DNA of 64,000 nucleotides from Astrothelium macrocarpum (Eukaryota > Ascomycota > Dothideomycetes > Trypetheliales > Trypetheliaceae), in the NCBI GenBank assembly GCA_021030915.1, contig JAGEMR010000048.1, positions 1-64,000 on the forward strand, written 5' to 3'. Every line of letters starts with the position of its first letter. Within the stretch, counting starts at the first letter, position 1. The notes beneath the pieces are model-generated. The model was not told where the DNA came from and searched no databases. It worked only from the letters and a program-made list of their open reading frames with translations. Made by a program: the position numbers and the translations under genes. Below are positions 25,316-36,589 of the stretch, piece after piece.

Positions 25316-26106
25316 ATGGTCGCCCCTACTGCGAACTACCCGACCGTTGTGCCGGCACTTAATCAGGTGGTTGATGTTGTTGCAAAGCGTGTTGTTGGTA
25401 GGTTGGACTCGAGAATCGTTCTCGGATACCCAACGGCATTGTTCGATCTAATCCCCTGCAGGGGTGCGCGAGAATGGGCCAACATTGATTCATTTTGTAA
25501 GTTGATTTCCAATGGTCGGCAGCAGCAAGATTCGCAGACCTGATTCGAGTGATTCAATTCTAGGAATTCGGCAAAGGTACGCTTGAGACTATTGAGGGAT
25601 TCGAGCCCGCATTCCAAGCCGAGATCGTCCACGGCGCCGACTATCTCTCTTTCGACTCCGACAACAAGCATGCGCACATTGATGTGAAGGCCGTAGCGGA
25701 GTGAGTAGTCATTATCTCGCTCAAAATTCTCAAATCTGTGTTGATGGAGATGGTAGGACCAAGGATGGGGCTACCATCAACTTTCCCTACCACGGCATCG
25801 TCACACTCACTGAGCCCGTTTTGAACCTCTTTAACATGGATCCCAAGGGGAAAACCATACCGTTCGGCGCTAGCAGTAAGTTTTCACTCTCACACGAAAC
25901 GCATGCTGAGCTTTGTCTCTGTCATGAGGACTGACCTTGTCCCTACAGCCAATACGCACTACTTTCACAGCGGAGCAGAAAATTTGAAGGACCTTGAGCA
26001 TATGACGTTCATCGGGAACAGCCGCATGATCCTCAATGAAGAGACAAGAGCGCTTCAGGTTGAGACTCGCATCTCGAAAGTTGTGCCGGCCACTGGCATG
26101 GAGTAG
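25316..26106 (+). CDS. DUF3237-like small protein in the biosynthetic cluster
   Basis: Four short exons, about 180-190 residues. Visible blocks are FEPAFQAEIVHGADYLSFD, HAHIDVKAVAEDGDGRTKDG, INFPYHGIVTL and a C-terminal HYFHSGAENLKDLEHMTFIG followed by NSRMILNEE. The order (a G-D-W/Y-L then D-x-R-like core, Y-x-G strand, then an FxG end) resembles DUF3237 beta-barrel proteins, whose chemistry is not established. Introns are near 25497-25577 (splice boundary uncertain), 25701-25756 and 25877-25948, and the stop is at 26104-26106. It shares a divergent promoter with the PaxM-like gene, which suggests a tailoring role such as cyclase or isomerase. That role is inference. It could also be unrelated to DUF3237. 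Confidence 0.6.
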
Positions 26107-26821
26107 GACGAAGACGCGCGTGTGAAAGTGGCTGGGTTTTGAAAAATCACCTCAAGTATGCGTGGCGTGGGCATAACGCGGCGTATTATCCATTAGCAAA
26201 CATAGCAAATATAAATCTTGCATATCCGACTGTCGTAAAATCGGCACTACTGTACGGAGTACGGAGTAGCGCACTATATACTGCAAATATGAGTAATGCC
26301 GTGTGTTTCACGGAAGACAAAGGGCGGGCATCACAAGTATCGCGATACCGAAGATAATTACATAATTTCCCTGCTCTATGCACGGTCCCGCACTGTGCAC
26401 ACCCCCTTAATTATAGCTTAAATTTAAATATCTCAACAATTATAAATTTAGATATAAACAAATAAAATAGTTAATAAATAATAATATAAAAAAATAATAT
26501 ACAAAATAATAAATGTATGATTATTTAATGTATATATTAAAATAATGATCTGAGATGCTAAGATTTAGCATCTATGGGCACTTGTGGGCCTTTGGTGAGG
26601 TGCTGGGGGCTCCAGCCCTGACAATGTTCACGCAAGTGCTATGATTACAATCGTATAACTTTGATGTTTCGTTTCATTTCTTTAGAATATCGATAAGATT
26701 GGGTGAGCCTTTTCAAAGATGGTTCTCTCGGGATAGTAGAATAAATCAAGAGGTAAAGAGACATGATCTGGTATACAGAAGTGCAATGCTGCGATGCATT
26801 GCGCTGAAATCATCCGTTATC
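26107..26821. other. Intergenic region with a small AT-rich island
   Basis: About 26395-26560 is strongly AT-rich and probably a short RIP-affected remnant, bordered by a palindrome GATGCTAAGATTTAGCATC near 26553-26571. TACGGAGTA-type microrepeats occur near 26256. No gene is seen. Confidence 0.5.
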
Positions 26822-27826
26822 TCACATAGCCACGTACCCACCATCCACGGGCAGAGCAATTCCCGTCACAGCCACGGCATCATCGCTGGCCAGATATACG
26901 GCGCTACCAGCCACCCCCTTTGGATCAAGCCAATTCCCCCACGGCGTGGCTCTAAGAAAGGCTGCTGCCCCTGCCTCGTCGAGGTCGCGGGTCATGGCTG
27001 TCTTGATTAGGCCAGGGCAGAGCGCATTGGCAATAATGCGATCGCGCGCATAGTCGAGAGCAATTTGTCTAGTAAGGTTGACGGAGGCAGCCTTGGAGGC
27101 GTTGTAGGCGCCTGGAAGGCGTCAGTGCTGGTGCTCTCTCACAAAAGCAAAAGATAACTGACCAGCACCGCCTGCCGAGCCTACCAAACCCATCACACTG
27201 GAGACATTGATGAGTCGGCCGCGAAGACCTCTGTTGTCGACGTCTTGCTTGACCATCTGTGCAAGCGCGTGTTTACTACCATTAAAGACGCCTGTGGCAT
27301 TGATACGCCTAGGTACCAAAGGTGAGTGGTCTAGTGTGCGATTTCGAATGCAAGTCTGGAAACCGGGCAGAAGACAGAAATTCACTTACATGAGTCTATC
27401 CCATTCTCCATCGGACAGTTCGTGAAGTCGGATACTTGTATCGGTATGGCCAACGCCCGCATTATTTACCATCCTCATCACCAGTCAATTTACAACTGAA
27501 CACAGATTTATTCGAGTGACTCACACATCCAAACGGCCCCCCTCTTCTACTGCTATCCGTACCGCCTCCTTGACCTGTTGAGTATCTACAACATCGCCCT
27601 GGACGAAGCGGGCTTTCCCTTCTCCAAACATTTCACAGATCACTTGATGCGTGGCACCAACCTCGCCGTCGCTGCCTTTGCGTGGCCCTGGCTGCTGATC
27701 TACGCATAGGATGAGCTTTGTGCCGTGCGCGGCGAATGCCAGCGCGATCGCTCGACCGAGTCCGGATGCTGCGCCTGTGATCAGGGCGACTTTGTTGTGT
27801 AGACGAGGAATGGGGTAGGCAACCAT
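26822..27826 (-). CDS. Short-chain dehydrogenase/reductase (SDR)
   Basis: A classical SDR of about 280 residues with several introns. The N-terminal nucleotide-binding motif TGAASGLGRAIA is at residues 17-28, NNAG follows the first intron (about 27460), NVSSVMGLVGS (about 27190) gives the catalytic serine, and YNASK (about 27105) gives the catalytic Tyr and Lys. The C-terminus reads PVDGGYVAM, with stop at 26822. It is predicted to oxidise or reduce an alcohol/ketone of the pathway product with NAD(P)(H); the substrate is not readable. Two CTCGG-N8-CCGA(G/A) sites lie 270-330 bp upstream. Cytosolic, with no targeting signal seen. Confidence 0.9.
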
Positions 27827-28094
27827 GATGGAAAATTAGAGGCGAGCAGCAAGGACTATTACTCCAATATTATTGTCCCCAGATTGTAGGAACGAAAAGA
27901 GGACGATTTGAATTGAGCAAAGAGGAATATGATGGATAGATTATCGAGCTTGTTTCTCTCTACCTTAGAAAGTCTTCTTCTCGACATGAGTGCCGAGTTG
28001 GAAAATGTCAACAGTAATATCATGCATGACAATTCCTGGCGGGCCTCTCCTCCTTCTGAAAGCCTTTCTCTCTGCCCGAATCCAACGATGTGAT

Positions 28095-28112
28095 CTCGGA
28101 GGTTCCCCCGAG
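28095..28112. promoter_or_regulatory. Candidate cluster regulator site (CTCGG-N8-CCGAG), SDR promoter
   Basis: A perfect inverted repeat: CTCGG at 28095-28099 and CCGAG at 28108-28112, spacer AGGTTCCC. About 270 bp upstream of the SDR start. Confidence 0.52.
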
Positions 28113-28138
28113 CGAGCTTCATTGGCTCTGAAAAGCGG

Positions 28139-28156
28139 CTCGGCAACTTCACCGAA
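28139..28156. promoter_or_regulatory. Candidate cluster regulator site (CTCGG-N8-CCGAA), SDR promoter
   Basis: CTCGG at 28139-28143 and CCGAA at 28152-28156, spacer CAACTTCA. It is 26 bp downstream of the previous site. Confidence 0.5.
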
Positions 28157-28534
28157 GCGCAACTATTCACTATGCTGAAGGCCAAACGCTGAGGTTGTTG
28201 AGAGTTTGCAAAGTCTCCGGAAGGCTCTGCTGAAGAAAGGCTGTCAAAGTTCAAGCATGAAGTGCATATAATCAGAATTTTGGGCTTTCGCTGTCAGTAT
28301 CGTCCCCATAGCGTAATTCAATGTATAGGTAAAATACACGAGCTCGTTCTGCCACGCTGAAAATTTCTATTTCTTCTAAAAGTGCATGGATCATTGAATC
28401 TAGTATAAAAGTTTCCCAAGTTCTATAAGAACACAGTGAAATCACCCAACATCTCTTCTTTACCAATTGCCCATGGAGAGGAACGGATGAAGCGAGTTAT
28501 CAGTGCCTTATGTTGGTAAATGCCTAGAAGTAGC

Positions 28535-30484
28535 TCAGGCTCCCCCGGCGGCAATTTTAGGTGTTGACGCGGCAAATAATCTCTCTTTTGGCAACACGAT
28601 CGAACAAATCACCGTGACTGCGCCACACGCCAAGCTGAGGATATAAACTTTGCTCATAGCGTCCGTGATAGCGTCGATAGCCTTTTCCTTCAATGCAGGA
28701 CTTAGGCTCTCAAGAACCTTGCTCTGTGTTCCTGCAACAGCCCTCCTGATGTCGTCTGCAGAAAATCCCAGGCCGTACAAAGCTTTATCGAGGTTTCTCA
28801 CAGCGAGACTTTGGAAAATTTGACCACATATAAGCAAGGCACCCATCTGAAGGCCCAGTTGAGAAAGATTGAGCATCGAAATCACGCGCTGGATATCGAG
28901 ACCAGACCCAGTCTTCATGAAAGTCTTGACGGGCCCGACAGTGTAGGCAGACTGAAAAGACAAACCAGCGCCAGTTCCTAGGAGGAGACTGTATCCATAG
29001 ACTTTGGCCGCACTAGTGTTAGTTTCAACAGTGTACATGGTCGCTCCGCCGATTGTCATGAGCACCCCGCCCAACAGAAACAATGCCCAACTAAGGGAAA
29101 TTAGCTTTGGAGGATATAGTCTTCAACAATATCGAGTACTCACTAATAGTTAATTCTCTTTAGTAAGACTCCAACGGCCATATTGACCGATGCGAGGAAG
29201 ACGATATAAGGGAGCAGCCGGACGGCAGCCATGAGTGCTGAGTCTCCATGTGTGAAAACAAAGAAGATTGGGATGTAGTAGACTGGAATGTAGATATTGG
29301 CGGAAGCCGAGGCAGTGATGGCGTTCAAAAGGATCAAGGTCTTATCCGATAGGATGTGGCGCGGGGGAAACATACGGCTTTCGCGGGTTGTGAATACAAC
29401 AAAATACTGCTGGAGAAGCATCAAGATGAGCATCACTCCGGAAACGACAAATGTTGCAATCGTACGGCCATCGTCCCAGGCCCAAAGTGAGCCTGCAAAA
29501 GTCAAGGCGATGGTGAAGGCCGTGATTGCGGCGGTTCCGAGCAAAAAGCCTAGCCAATCCATCTTTTTGACTTTTGTCCAAGCAGAAGTCTGTGTAGAGC
29601 CAGGTGGCATGACAGAAGGGAGATAGAAAATGTACGCTGGCAGAAATATGGCCGCAATCACACTAGGATGGTTAGTAAATCAGTTAAAAGTAGAAGCTGA
29701 GCGGCCAAGCAACTAACAGATTTATGTAGAACGCCCATCGCCATGTCGCGGCAGATGTGGAGAAAGCCCCTCCTACGACAGGGCCAAGAACAGCACCCAA
29801 CCCCCAGACAACACCAATGCCCGAGATATAGGCCCCACGTTCTTTCTCGTTTGTGCAGAGAGAGAAATAGTTGAGGACACTGGCAAAATACGTTAGTTGA
29901 GAGCAGGCTGTGCGCTTTGGAGACCTACCCAATATAGACGCCAGAACCTCCAATTCCAGCAATCATTCTGCCAACGATGAGAGCGTTCATGCTAGGAGCT
30001 GCGCCGCAGACCGCGGAACCAACTTCAAACAAAAAAACACTTGACATGAAGAGGATTTTTAGATCAAAGGCAGAATACAGAGATGCCCTTGAAGCAAAAG
30101 TCAGCCTTGAAACAACACTCTTGAAGGGTCGAGAAATTTAGCGCCCTACGCAGGTAAGATAGAAACTACTGATCCCAGAGGAAAACCGGTGCCAACCCAA
30201 GTCAGACGTTCAACATTGTCGAACCTTCCGACAATGGCAGCTTGGATGTCCGCTGCAATGGTTGTATCAAGACCATAGATAAGTCCAGAAGTATATAGCG
30301 CAGCACAGACAAGGACCCATGTCCAGCCATGTACAGTTCTTGCGCTGTTTTCCTGTCCCTCCTCGATTGGTTCTTCGATGGATGGCTGAGAGTCTGGCTC
30401 GGCTTTCGAATCATGGATGCTCTGCACGGGAGAGCTAGTCGACTTTATGAGAGCTCCATTTTCAACGTCTTTCATGGTGGCCAT
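28535..30484 (-). CDS. MFS transporter (drug:H+ antiporter type)
   Basis: About 560-570 residues over five or so exons. A polar N-terminus (MATMKDVENGALIKS) is followed by hydrophobic segments typical of 12-14-helix fungal exporters. Recognisable blocks are WTWVLVCAALYTSGLIYGLD (first helix), NALIVGRMIAGIGGSGVYIG (motif-A/B region), GVVWGLGAVLGPVVGGAFS (antiporter motif C) and WRWAFYINL. The C-terminus is KERLFAASTPKIAAGGA. An alternative start is the second Met, three codons in. Located in the plasma membrane by family knowledge, it probably exports the cluster product or an intermediate. It is divergent from the second regulator across about 440 bp that contain a tandem pair of palindromes. 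Confidence 0.9.
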
Positions 30485-30718
30485 AGTGTATTAGAAAAGG
30501 TGAGGGGAGGGAGAAAGGAATGTGGTATAGTGCAAAGTAAACAAGAAGAAAGCGCCTGCCTGACTGATGCAGCTACACCAAGAAGCTTGCGAGAAGATAG
30601 TTCTGTACTCGTACAAATAGACATGGCTAAGTTGTACTGACCTAGGAAGACTAGTCCTCTTACGTGATTATTGCTCTATTGAGCTGTAAGTTGTGACGTT
30701 CTGTAGATGACAAAATCA

Positions 30719-30768
30719 CCGGCCAATTTGGCCGCTGGAGGAGAAATAGCGCCGGCCAATTTGGCCGG
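30719..30768. promoter_or_regulatory. Tandem palindromes GGCCAATTTGGCC in the MFS / regulator divergent promoter
   Basis: CCGGCCAATTTGGCCG at 30719-30734 and CCGGCCAATTTGGCCGG at 30752-30768 are two near-identical copies of one palindrome, 33 bp apart. Each contains a CCAAT pentamer and CGG/CCG triplets in inverted order. They lie between the MFS start (30484, -) and the regulator start (30921, +), so they are candidate operator sites for either gene. Confidence 0.55.
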
Positions 30769-30920
30769 CCCGCCTCACTGCACCGCCTCAGGCACCTCTG
30801 GCATGAACTTTCACGCCACCCCCCGGCCACTCCACCCACGTACATGAGGAACAACAAAGGATCCAGGCTATCATATCAATTCCAAAGACCAGGTGCCCTT
30901 CGAAAAGGTTGAGAACAGCC

Positions 30921-32546
30921 ATGGATGCTACTTCTGACGACTCTTTGTCGCCCGCTCCCTTGTTGTGCTGTGTGATTTGCAACAAGCCGTTCCTAGACGG
31001 CGACGACTCTTCATATCAGAGACATATTTCTTACTGTCGTCGTGCGCAAAATCATCCACGGACTCGTACAAAGTCATGTCGGGCTTGCAGTCTAGCCAAG
31101 GCAAAGTGTAGCTCTCAGACTCGATGTACACGATGTACTCACAAAGGTCTTGAGTGCGTGTACGATCGTGGTCACCAGGCAACTACTCAACAAAAACGTC
31201 CACTGGGGACGCGGACTGAGCGGTCGCCCGTTCCTCTGGATCCTTCGTCATCAACGAGCGGTGTCTCGACTGTAGACGATTTACTTGCATCCAGTGGGCA
31301 GGTCGACATGGACTGGAACACGCTGAATTTTGCTGCCGCCGACCTCCTTCCACAAACCCCCAAAATTAATGAACCGATTATTAGTGACCTCCCCGTCGAT
31401 TTTGATCCACAGAACCTCTCACTGTCCAAAATTCCCTGGCCAAACTGGACCGTGCAAGATGACAGTCTCATTACGCTTCCCGAACCCACGGCTCTCCTTG
31501 ACCGACCGAACTCGCAGTTTCTTGCTCGGCTTCCGATATCAGACCCGGTTTCGAGTTTCACTGCATCTTTGGTCATGGAGATGCTTCTAGCTTTCCCAGA
31601 CATGATGCTTCGAAGGGAGACCCTACCCCCTTTTATCCATGAGTACGGATATCGTACCTCGGCTGATCCTGAGTGCTGCCTGCCTGAGCCATTGATCAAT
31701 TGTATGGGCATCGCGCAAATCTTTGCATCGCAAAATACCGAAAGTAGACCTTTTCTATGGCGCACCATCAAGAATGAGCAACGCTCCTTTATTGACAAGG
31801 TTTGTTCTTGGGTGGCTCTACTACTCACAGAGCCAAACATAAGGGATCTTTGCTGACTGTTGTTTAATTCAGCATAGCAAGCATCAGTTCTCTAAGAGAG
31901 ATCTCCTTGCTGCTGTACAAGCTCAGCTCATGTACATCATTATGCGAGTCCATGACAATTCAACACTTGAATCTGACTTGAATCTGGAATTGCTAGTCAC
32001 TTATCAGGTATGCAAGCGTATCCCTAGGCTGAGGGGTTTGTTTAATCAATGGTGTAGACACTGTGTGAGGGATTCAGGAATCTTTGCAACGAACCATTCT
32101 GCCAGGACGAGAGGTTGTACCCCAGCGCTTCGTGGGAAGATTGGATTTTTGCCGAATCAAGAAGGAGGTAATACCCATCAAAAACCCCTTCTAACAATCC
32201 GTCTCAACGCTGATGGCTGAAAATAAATAGAACTGTGATAGTGTGGTTTCTAATTGCTCAGACGGTCTCTATCAAGACTAGCGGGGCGTGTGACGTAATT
32301 AACGGATTCCGATCTCTTCCCCTCTGTAGCCCCAAATCACTTTGGGAGGCCAAAACGCACTCGGCATGGCAGTCGGAATATGATCTGTACAAAACCATGC
32401 CTCGGATGGGTCTGGATGTCTTTGGCGACCTCATCGATGCTTGCAAGCGGAGTGATATGCGCTCAAGCAAGCATAAATTGGATGCTTGGAATGCAAAGAT
32501 AGACAATCTCGGCATCTTGCTCCGCTTGTGCGCAACGATGACCTAG
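30921..32546 (+). CDS. Transcription factor with zinc-finger-like motif plus Zn2Cys6 cluster
   Basis: The start ATG at 30921 gives MDATSDD. Residues 13-36 hold a C2H2-like motif (CVICNKPF ... HISYC) and residues 49-76 a binuclear cluster (SCRACSLAKAKC then RCTRCTHKGLEC, spacing C-x2-C-x6-C-x5-C-x2-C-x6-C). The rest is acidic and proline-rich, then a helical region typical of secondary-metabolism regulators. Exons continue after introns near 31800-31875 (KHQFSKRDLLAAVQAQL block), 32008-32060 (LCEGFRNLCNEPF then WEDWIFAESRR) and 32168-32230. The stop is at 32546. It is the second regulator of the cluster, divergent from the transporter; the paired palindromes between them may be its own operator. 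Roughly 460 residues; splice sites approximate. Confidence 0.82.
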
Positions 32547-33534
32547 TATGAATAGGTCTGAATACCTATTAACTGTAAACTTTGCAGTGGAGCATAAGCG
32601 CTTCAGTACAATCTATGCAGGATATTGATAAGTGAGATTATGTAGGTACATGGCCCCACAGAACCACACAGTAGCCACAAGGCTGAGAGGAATGAAGAAG
32701 GCGATTTGGAAACCTCTTCACCGCTACTTTCAGCACGGTAATTCTTGCATTTCTATCTTATCAGCGCAGGCAACAAAAGTATTTCAGCTGATTTAGTCGT
32801 GCAGACGCGGTAAGATTTCCGATTAGCTGCATATGGAACGGCACGATCCCTCGGTTCTCATCTCTTGGCAGCTGTACTGGAAAGATCTACGGAGGATCGA
32901 CAACATAAATATCTCTTCACAATCACCGGGAAAAAAGAAAGGTCGGTTCGGTCACGCGCAGAGCGAAGCCCGTATTGCCTTTTATCCCGTGTGGGAACGA
33001 TTCTCGTATTGCCTTTCATCCTGCATCATATGCAGAATGCGTGACAACCTCTAAACACTATTCCTAGAGTGCGGGAGCAGAACCTTGCAATCGCCATCGC
33101 CTTGAAGGACATCGCATCCGTGTTGGAGCATTTGATAGTGGAAGATGGAGAAGTACAGTACCTTACCTGTGCTTCGCATTGCTGCAAGCATCGGCCATGC
33201 AGGATGCCGGTACGGCGTGCCGATATCCCTAGCTAATCGCAAACAATTGCTTGTGAGAAGGTTCTTCTGTTCTCAAGCTATTTGCGAGAAGCGTCGGATG
33301 AAAAAGATTGTAGCATGTCGATCCAACGGAAGATCAGCCTCGTTCGTATTCGATAGTAACCAGCAAGAGCCGAAATCTCTACATCGATACATCTGAGGGC
33401 GGACCTACTCGTCCAAACTCAAATTTTAGGTTGCTAGCCACCATATTATTTCTATATGATACTTCAAATATAAGAATGATCAACGAGAAAGAATGGCTAT
33501 ATCAGCTTCAAGACTCAGGCCATACGCGCCGTCT
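32547..33534. other. Convergent intergenic region (about 1 kb)
   Basis: No supported gene is present. Short open frames at 32833-33054 and 33145-33396 show no domain, no homologous pattern I recognise and no intron logic. Confidence 0.5.
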
Positions 33535-35542
33535 CTATATTATGCTCAGGATCCATCTGAGCAAGACAATGGAAGTACTAACACTAGCTAAGCAAAGCAC
33601 CAGTAGTCTTGATAATTGCGATCCAGCATTATTTCCCTTATTGGCCGAACTAATACGTCTTTGAGTGTAATACTCCTCATCAATACCTTTGTAATCTTCG
33701 GGCTTGTATGGCGAAACATACTCGGCTATAATGTTGGACTTTCTTCTTGGATTGATACCAAGATCCTTGCAAAGGGTGTCGACGTACTGGAATCAGCTCA
33801 TTAATGAAGGTCACAGAGAATTTTCTGAATAGAAGCAAGCTTACAGGGAGAAAGTCATAAAGGGAATAGGGGAATTTTCGACCCTGACTGATGTAACGCT
33901 TCCGTGTCCAAGCATTCCATTCAGCAATCTCCTGGACCACTGCATCTCCGTGAGGTAGCTCAAGCTCCCCAAGGAGATAGAGAATTGCCCAGAACGTTTG
34001 CACAGACGCAACTAATGGTGTCTGCACCGTATGTATCTGACCCAGAATCGCAAGTGAACGGTCGCCTTTCTCAGCAAGCGCAAGTGGTACTACTCTGCGG
34101 TAGAGTTTCCATTGTCGCTGCGGAAACTTCATGGGCAACACATGGTCTAACACTGGACCTTTGGCCAGAAATGGTAGCTTGCGGTCAACAGCTTTATCGG
34201 CTTCGTAATCTATAGTCCTCCAGTCTCGATTGGGGGGAGCTGGATCCTTCTCAAAGGAACGTTTTGCCTTCACCGGCAGTCCAAATTCAGTTTTCTGCTC
34301 GTCATCAAACATGGCGAAGTGGTCCCCCCATCCGGTACACATGACAACGAAGTCAGATTTGGTCGATTTGCCTGACTTGAAGTGCATTGTGTCCTTTCTG
34401 AGCGTCTGAAGCTCGTCACGAATGATAGAAACATCACCCTTGTGAAGTGTGCTCCAAAAATCTGGAAGTGTAACGACACCAAGCCCCGAGTTTGCCCAGA
34501 AGGTGCTACGGCATGTTAGATATATTGCCACCAGAATTGAGGTGGTCCAAACCTTTTGCCATCTATTTCTGGCCTCAAGCCAGCCACATGATCGCCTTTA
34601 TCATAACCTGCATGAAGGTCGCTTTGGTATGCTACGAAATCCCAGAAAATTCCCGTCAGCCAGCGTCCAATCGGATTTCCTTGGAGGACAGAGTATAAGA
34701 ATCCTCGGGTGTTCAAAATCGAAGGACTAAGACCGGTCATTAACCTAGTAGACGCCACGCCGATACTTGTAAAATAGCCAAGGAGTTCTGAGGGCAATAT
34801 AGCAAGTGGTCCGGCTCCCTCTGGTCGGATCACCCATGTCACCTTTTTACCCATTGTCAAGAGTAGATACACTGCATCATATGCAGATTTGGCCGCGCCT
34901 ACTACCATTATACGCTGATACTTGCTTTGTTGAAGATCATCAAAAGATTGCCCCAGGTCTCGGGAGTGAACAACTGGGACTCGCACGTCCTCTTCCTCGC
35001 ACTCTGGCATGCTTGGAATTGATGTGACCCCAGTCGCCACCATCAGCTTCTCAGTATCTAGAAGGTCGTCACAGTCTTTGAAATTGAGACGCCAACCTCG
35101 TGGACTTCGTTCTACTCTTTCCACATGTGTGTTGAAACGGATATGACGGAGAAGGTCGTTGTCCTCGGCATACTTCTGGAGATAATTGTGAATCATGCGT
35201 CCCGTGACTTGCCTCTTACTGTTCACCCCTGCCGCTGGCATGGGTGTGTCGATATAATTGAACAGTCCAAGATTGACTTGCGCAACAAGGTTCGGGTACA
35301 ACCTTTTCTCGCTCCATACTCCACCAACGGTTGAGTCGGAGTCTATGATCAATATCTTTGCATTTGGGCGAAGTCTTAGATAGGTTCTGGCCGCAACAAG
35401 ACCGTACCAGCCTGGCGCCGAATATCAGTAAGCATTAGGTATTTATCAAAACTCCCTAAATCTCAGACTCATCGTAGATGGAACATCTCGTACCTGCGCC
35501 GATAATGGCAACATCAACCGTCTGGATGGGTGAGGATTGCAT
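33535..35542 (-). CDS. FAD/NADPH flavin-containing monooxygenase (FMO / Baeyer-Villiger-like)
   Basis: About 620 residues. Exon 1 (start 35542, MQSSPIQTVDVAIIGAG) is joined by an intron near 35415-35490 to WYGLVAARTYLRLRP, completing the FAD motif GxGxxG. The NADPH motif follows at MVVGAAKSAYDAVYLL (about 34890), and a VMCTGW motif lies near 34335. The protein continues through FLPYVDTLCKDLGINPRRK and ends with one hydrophobic helix (RLLVLCLASVSTSIVLLRW) before a stop at 33535, so it is probably membrane-anchored. Exons are also split near 34510-34545 and 33795-33850. Family members hydroxylate or insert oxygen next to ketones. A perfect CTCGG-N8-CCGAG site lies 270 bp upstream. Confidence 0.85.
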
Positions 35543-36589
35543 CGTAGAGTGTTGCTTCTTGGAAGTCCTTTTGCAGGAACGCCGACGAAGTCAAATTTTA
35601 CTTGACAGAAATGAAACTTTTGGCGCGTAGCTAAGTCAGTAATGGCCCATTCTAAGCTGAGGATGGATATCACGATAGCATGTTGCTTCACCCCTTCGAA
35701 GAAGCGCGATCAATGATGTGGGCGGCAATGCGTCTGCCTCCGATCTTTGTGGACTTCGCGCCGAGACCCGCTTGGAGTAAAAGACCCCATTGAGACCGAA
35801 TGTAACACGCTCGGTCTCGACACCGAGCCATAGAGCGTGTTCGGGTTCATGGTTGCTCGGTGTGTCGGCACATGGAACTTGGCCTGCATTCACATGCCCT
35901 CAGAGCTTCCAGCTTGTGGAATTCTCGAAGCTGATCTTGGTGTCTCATACATGGCTAATAATCGGCTACGAACCAAACGCAAGATGAAAGCTGACTAAGT
36001 CAGAACCCGCGCTAAGCTGAATCAAGGTAAGCAGAGAAAAACCAGACTCTTCTACCTCTTCTACGAGCACGACCATTGTAGCAGGCCCAGGGCTAGAGAG
36101 CTCGAGCAGATGACTCGCTAGTGCTACGAGAGTTAGCCGAGATCCTGAGTTGGCGAGGCTTAGCCTCGAGCACTCTCTATCCTGACTGGAACAAGGACAT
36201 CGCACAAATGTCGCTGATTTACAGATGTTTTAAATAAATTGGAAGCAATTCACTCGATGAATTGATCGCTTTCAGTAATCCAAGTCGACGAAAGAAGGGT
36301 TGCCGCCTCAGTGCGCGCATAACATTAGCTGCATCCCGAAATTTATATTTAAGTCGACCTCAAATCTTTGATATCGCTTACTAAAATACGCAATTGTTAC
36401 AGCTGGTCACCCACTACCAACTTTACAATGGTCGTTCAACAGAAAGGGAAAACCAAAAGTACAAAGGAGCAAAAAATGCAGTCACATAAGTCTTCCGAGC
36501 TCCCAGTGTGCATTTCCCGCTAAGAATAAATTGAAAGCATGTTTTTCTGTGCTGGAGCAACGATACAACTGCAAAAGGATTCCCGTTCT
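35543..36589. other. Intergenic / promoter region between FMO and membrane-protein genes
   Basis: Besides the CGG-N8-CCG site it contains a palindromic bZIP-like element GCTGACTAAGTCAG at 35990-36003 and a hairpin GAGGCTTAGCCTC near 36150. Small open frames here have no recognisable product. Confidence 0.5.
35810..35827. promoter_or_regulatory. Candidate cluster regulator site (CTCGG-N8-CCGAG), FMO promoter
   Basis: CTCGG at 35810-35814 and CCGAG at 35823-35827, spacer TCTCGACA. The whole site is almost fully palindromic. It lies 268 bp upstream of the FMO start. Confidence 0.52.

Noticed and set aside
32833..33396. Two open frames between the second regulator and the FMO gene
   Set aside because: No domain, no start context and no splice continuation.
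36090..36175. Inverted pair AGAGAGCTCGAG / CTCGAGCACTCTCT as a MITE
   Set aside because: Flanking bases do not continue the repeat and no target duplication is seen.
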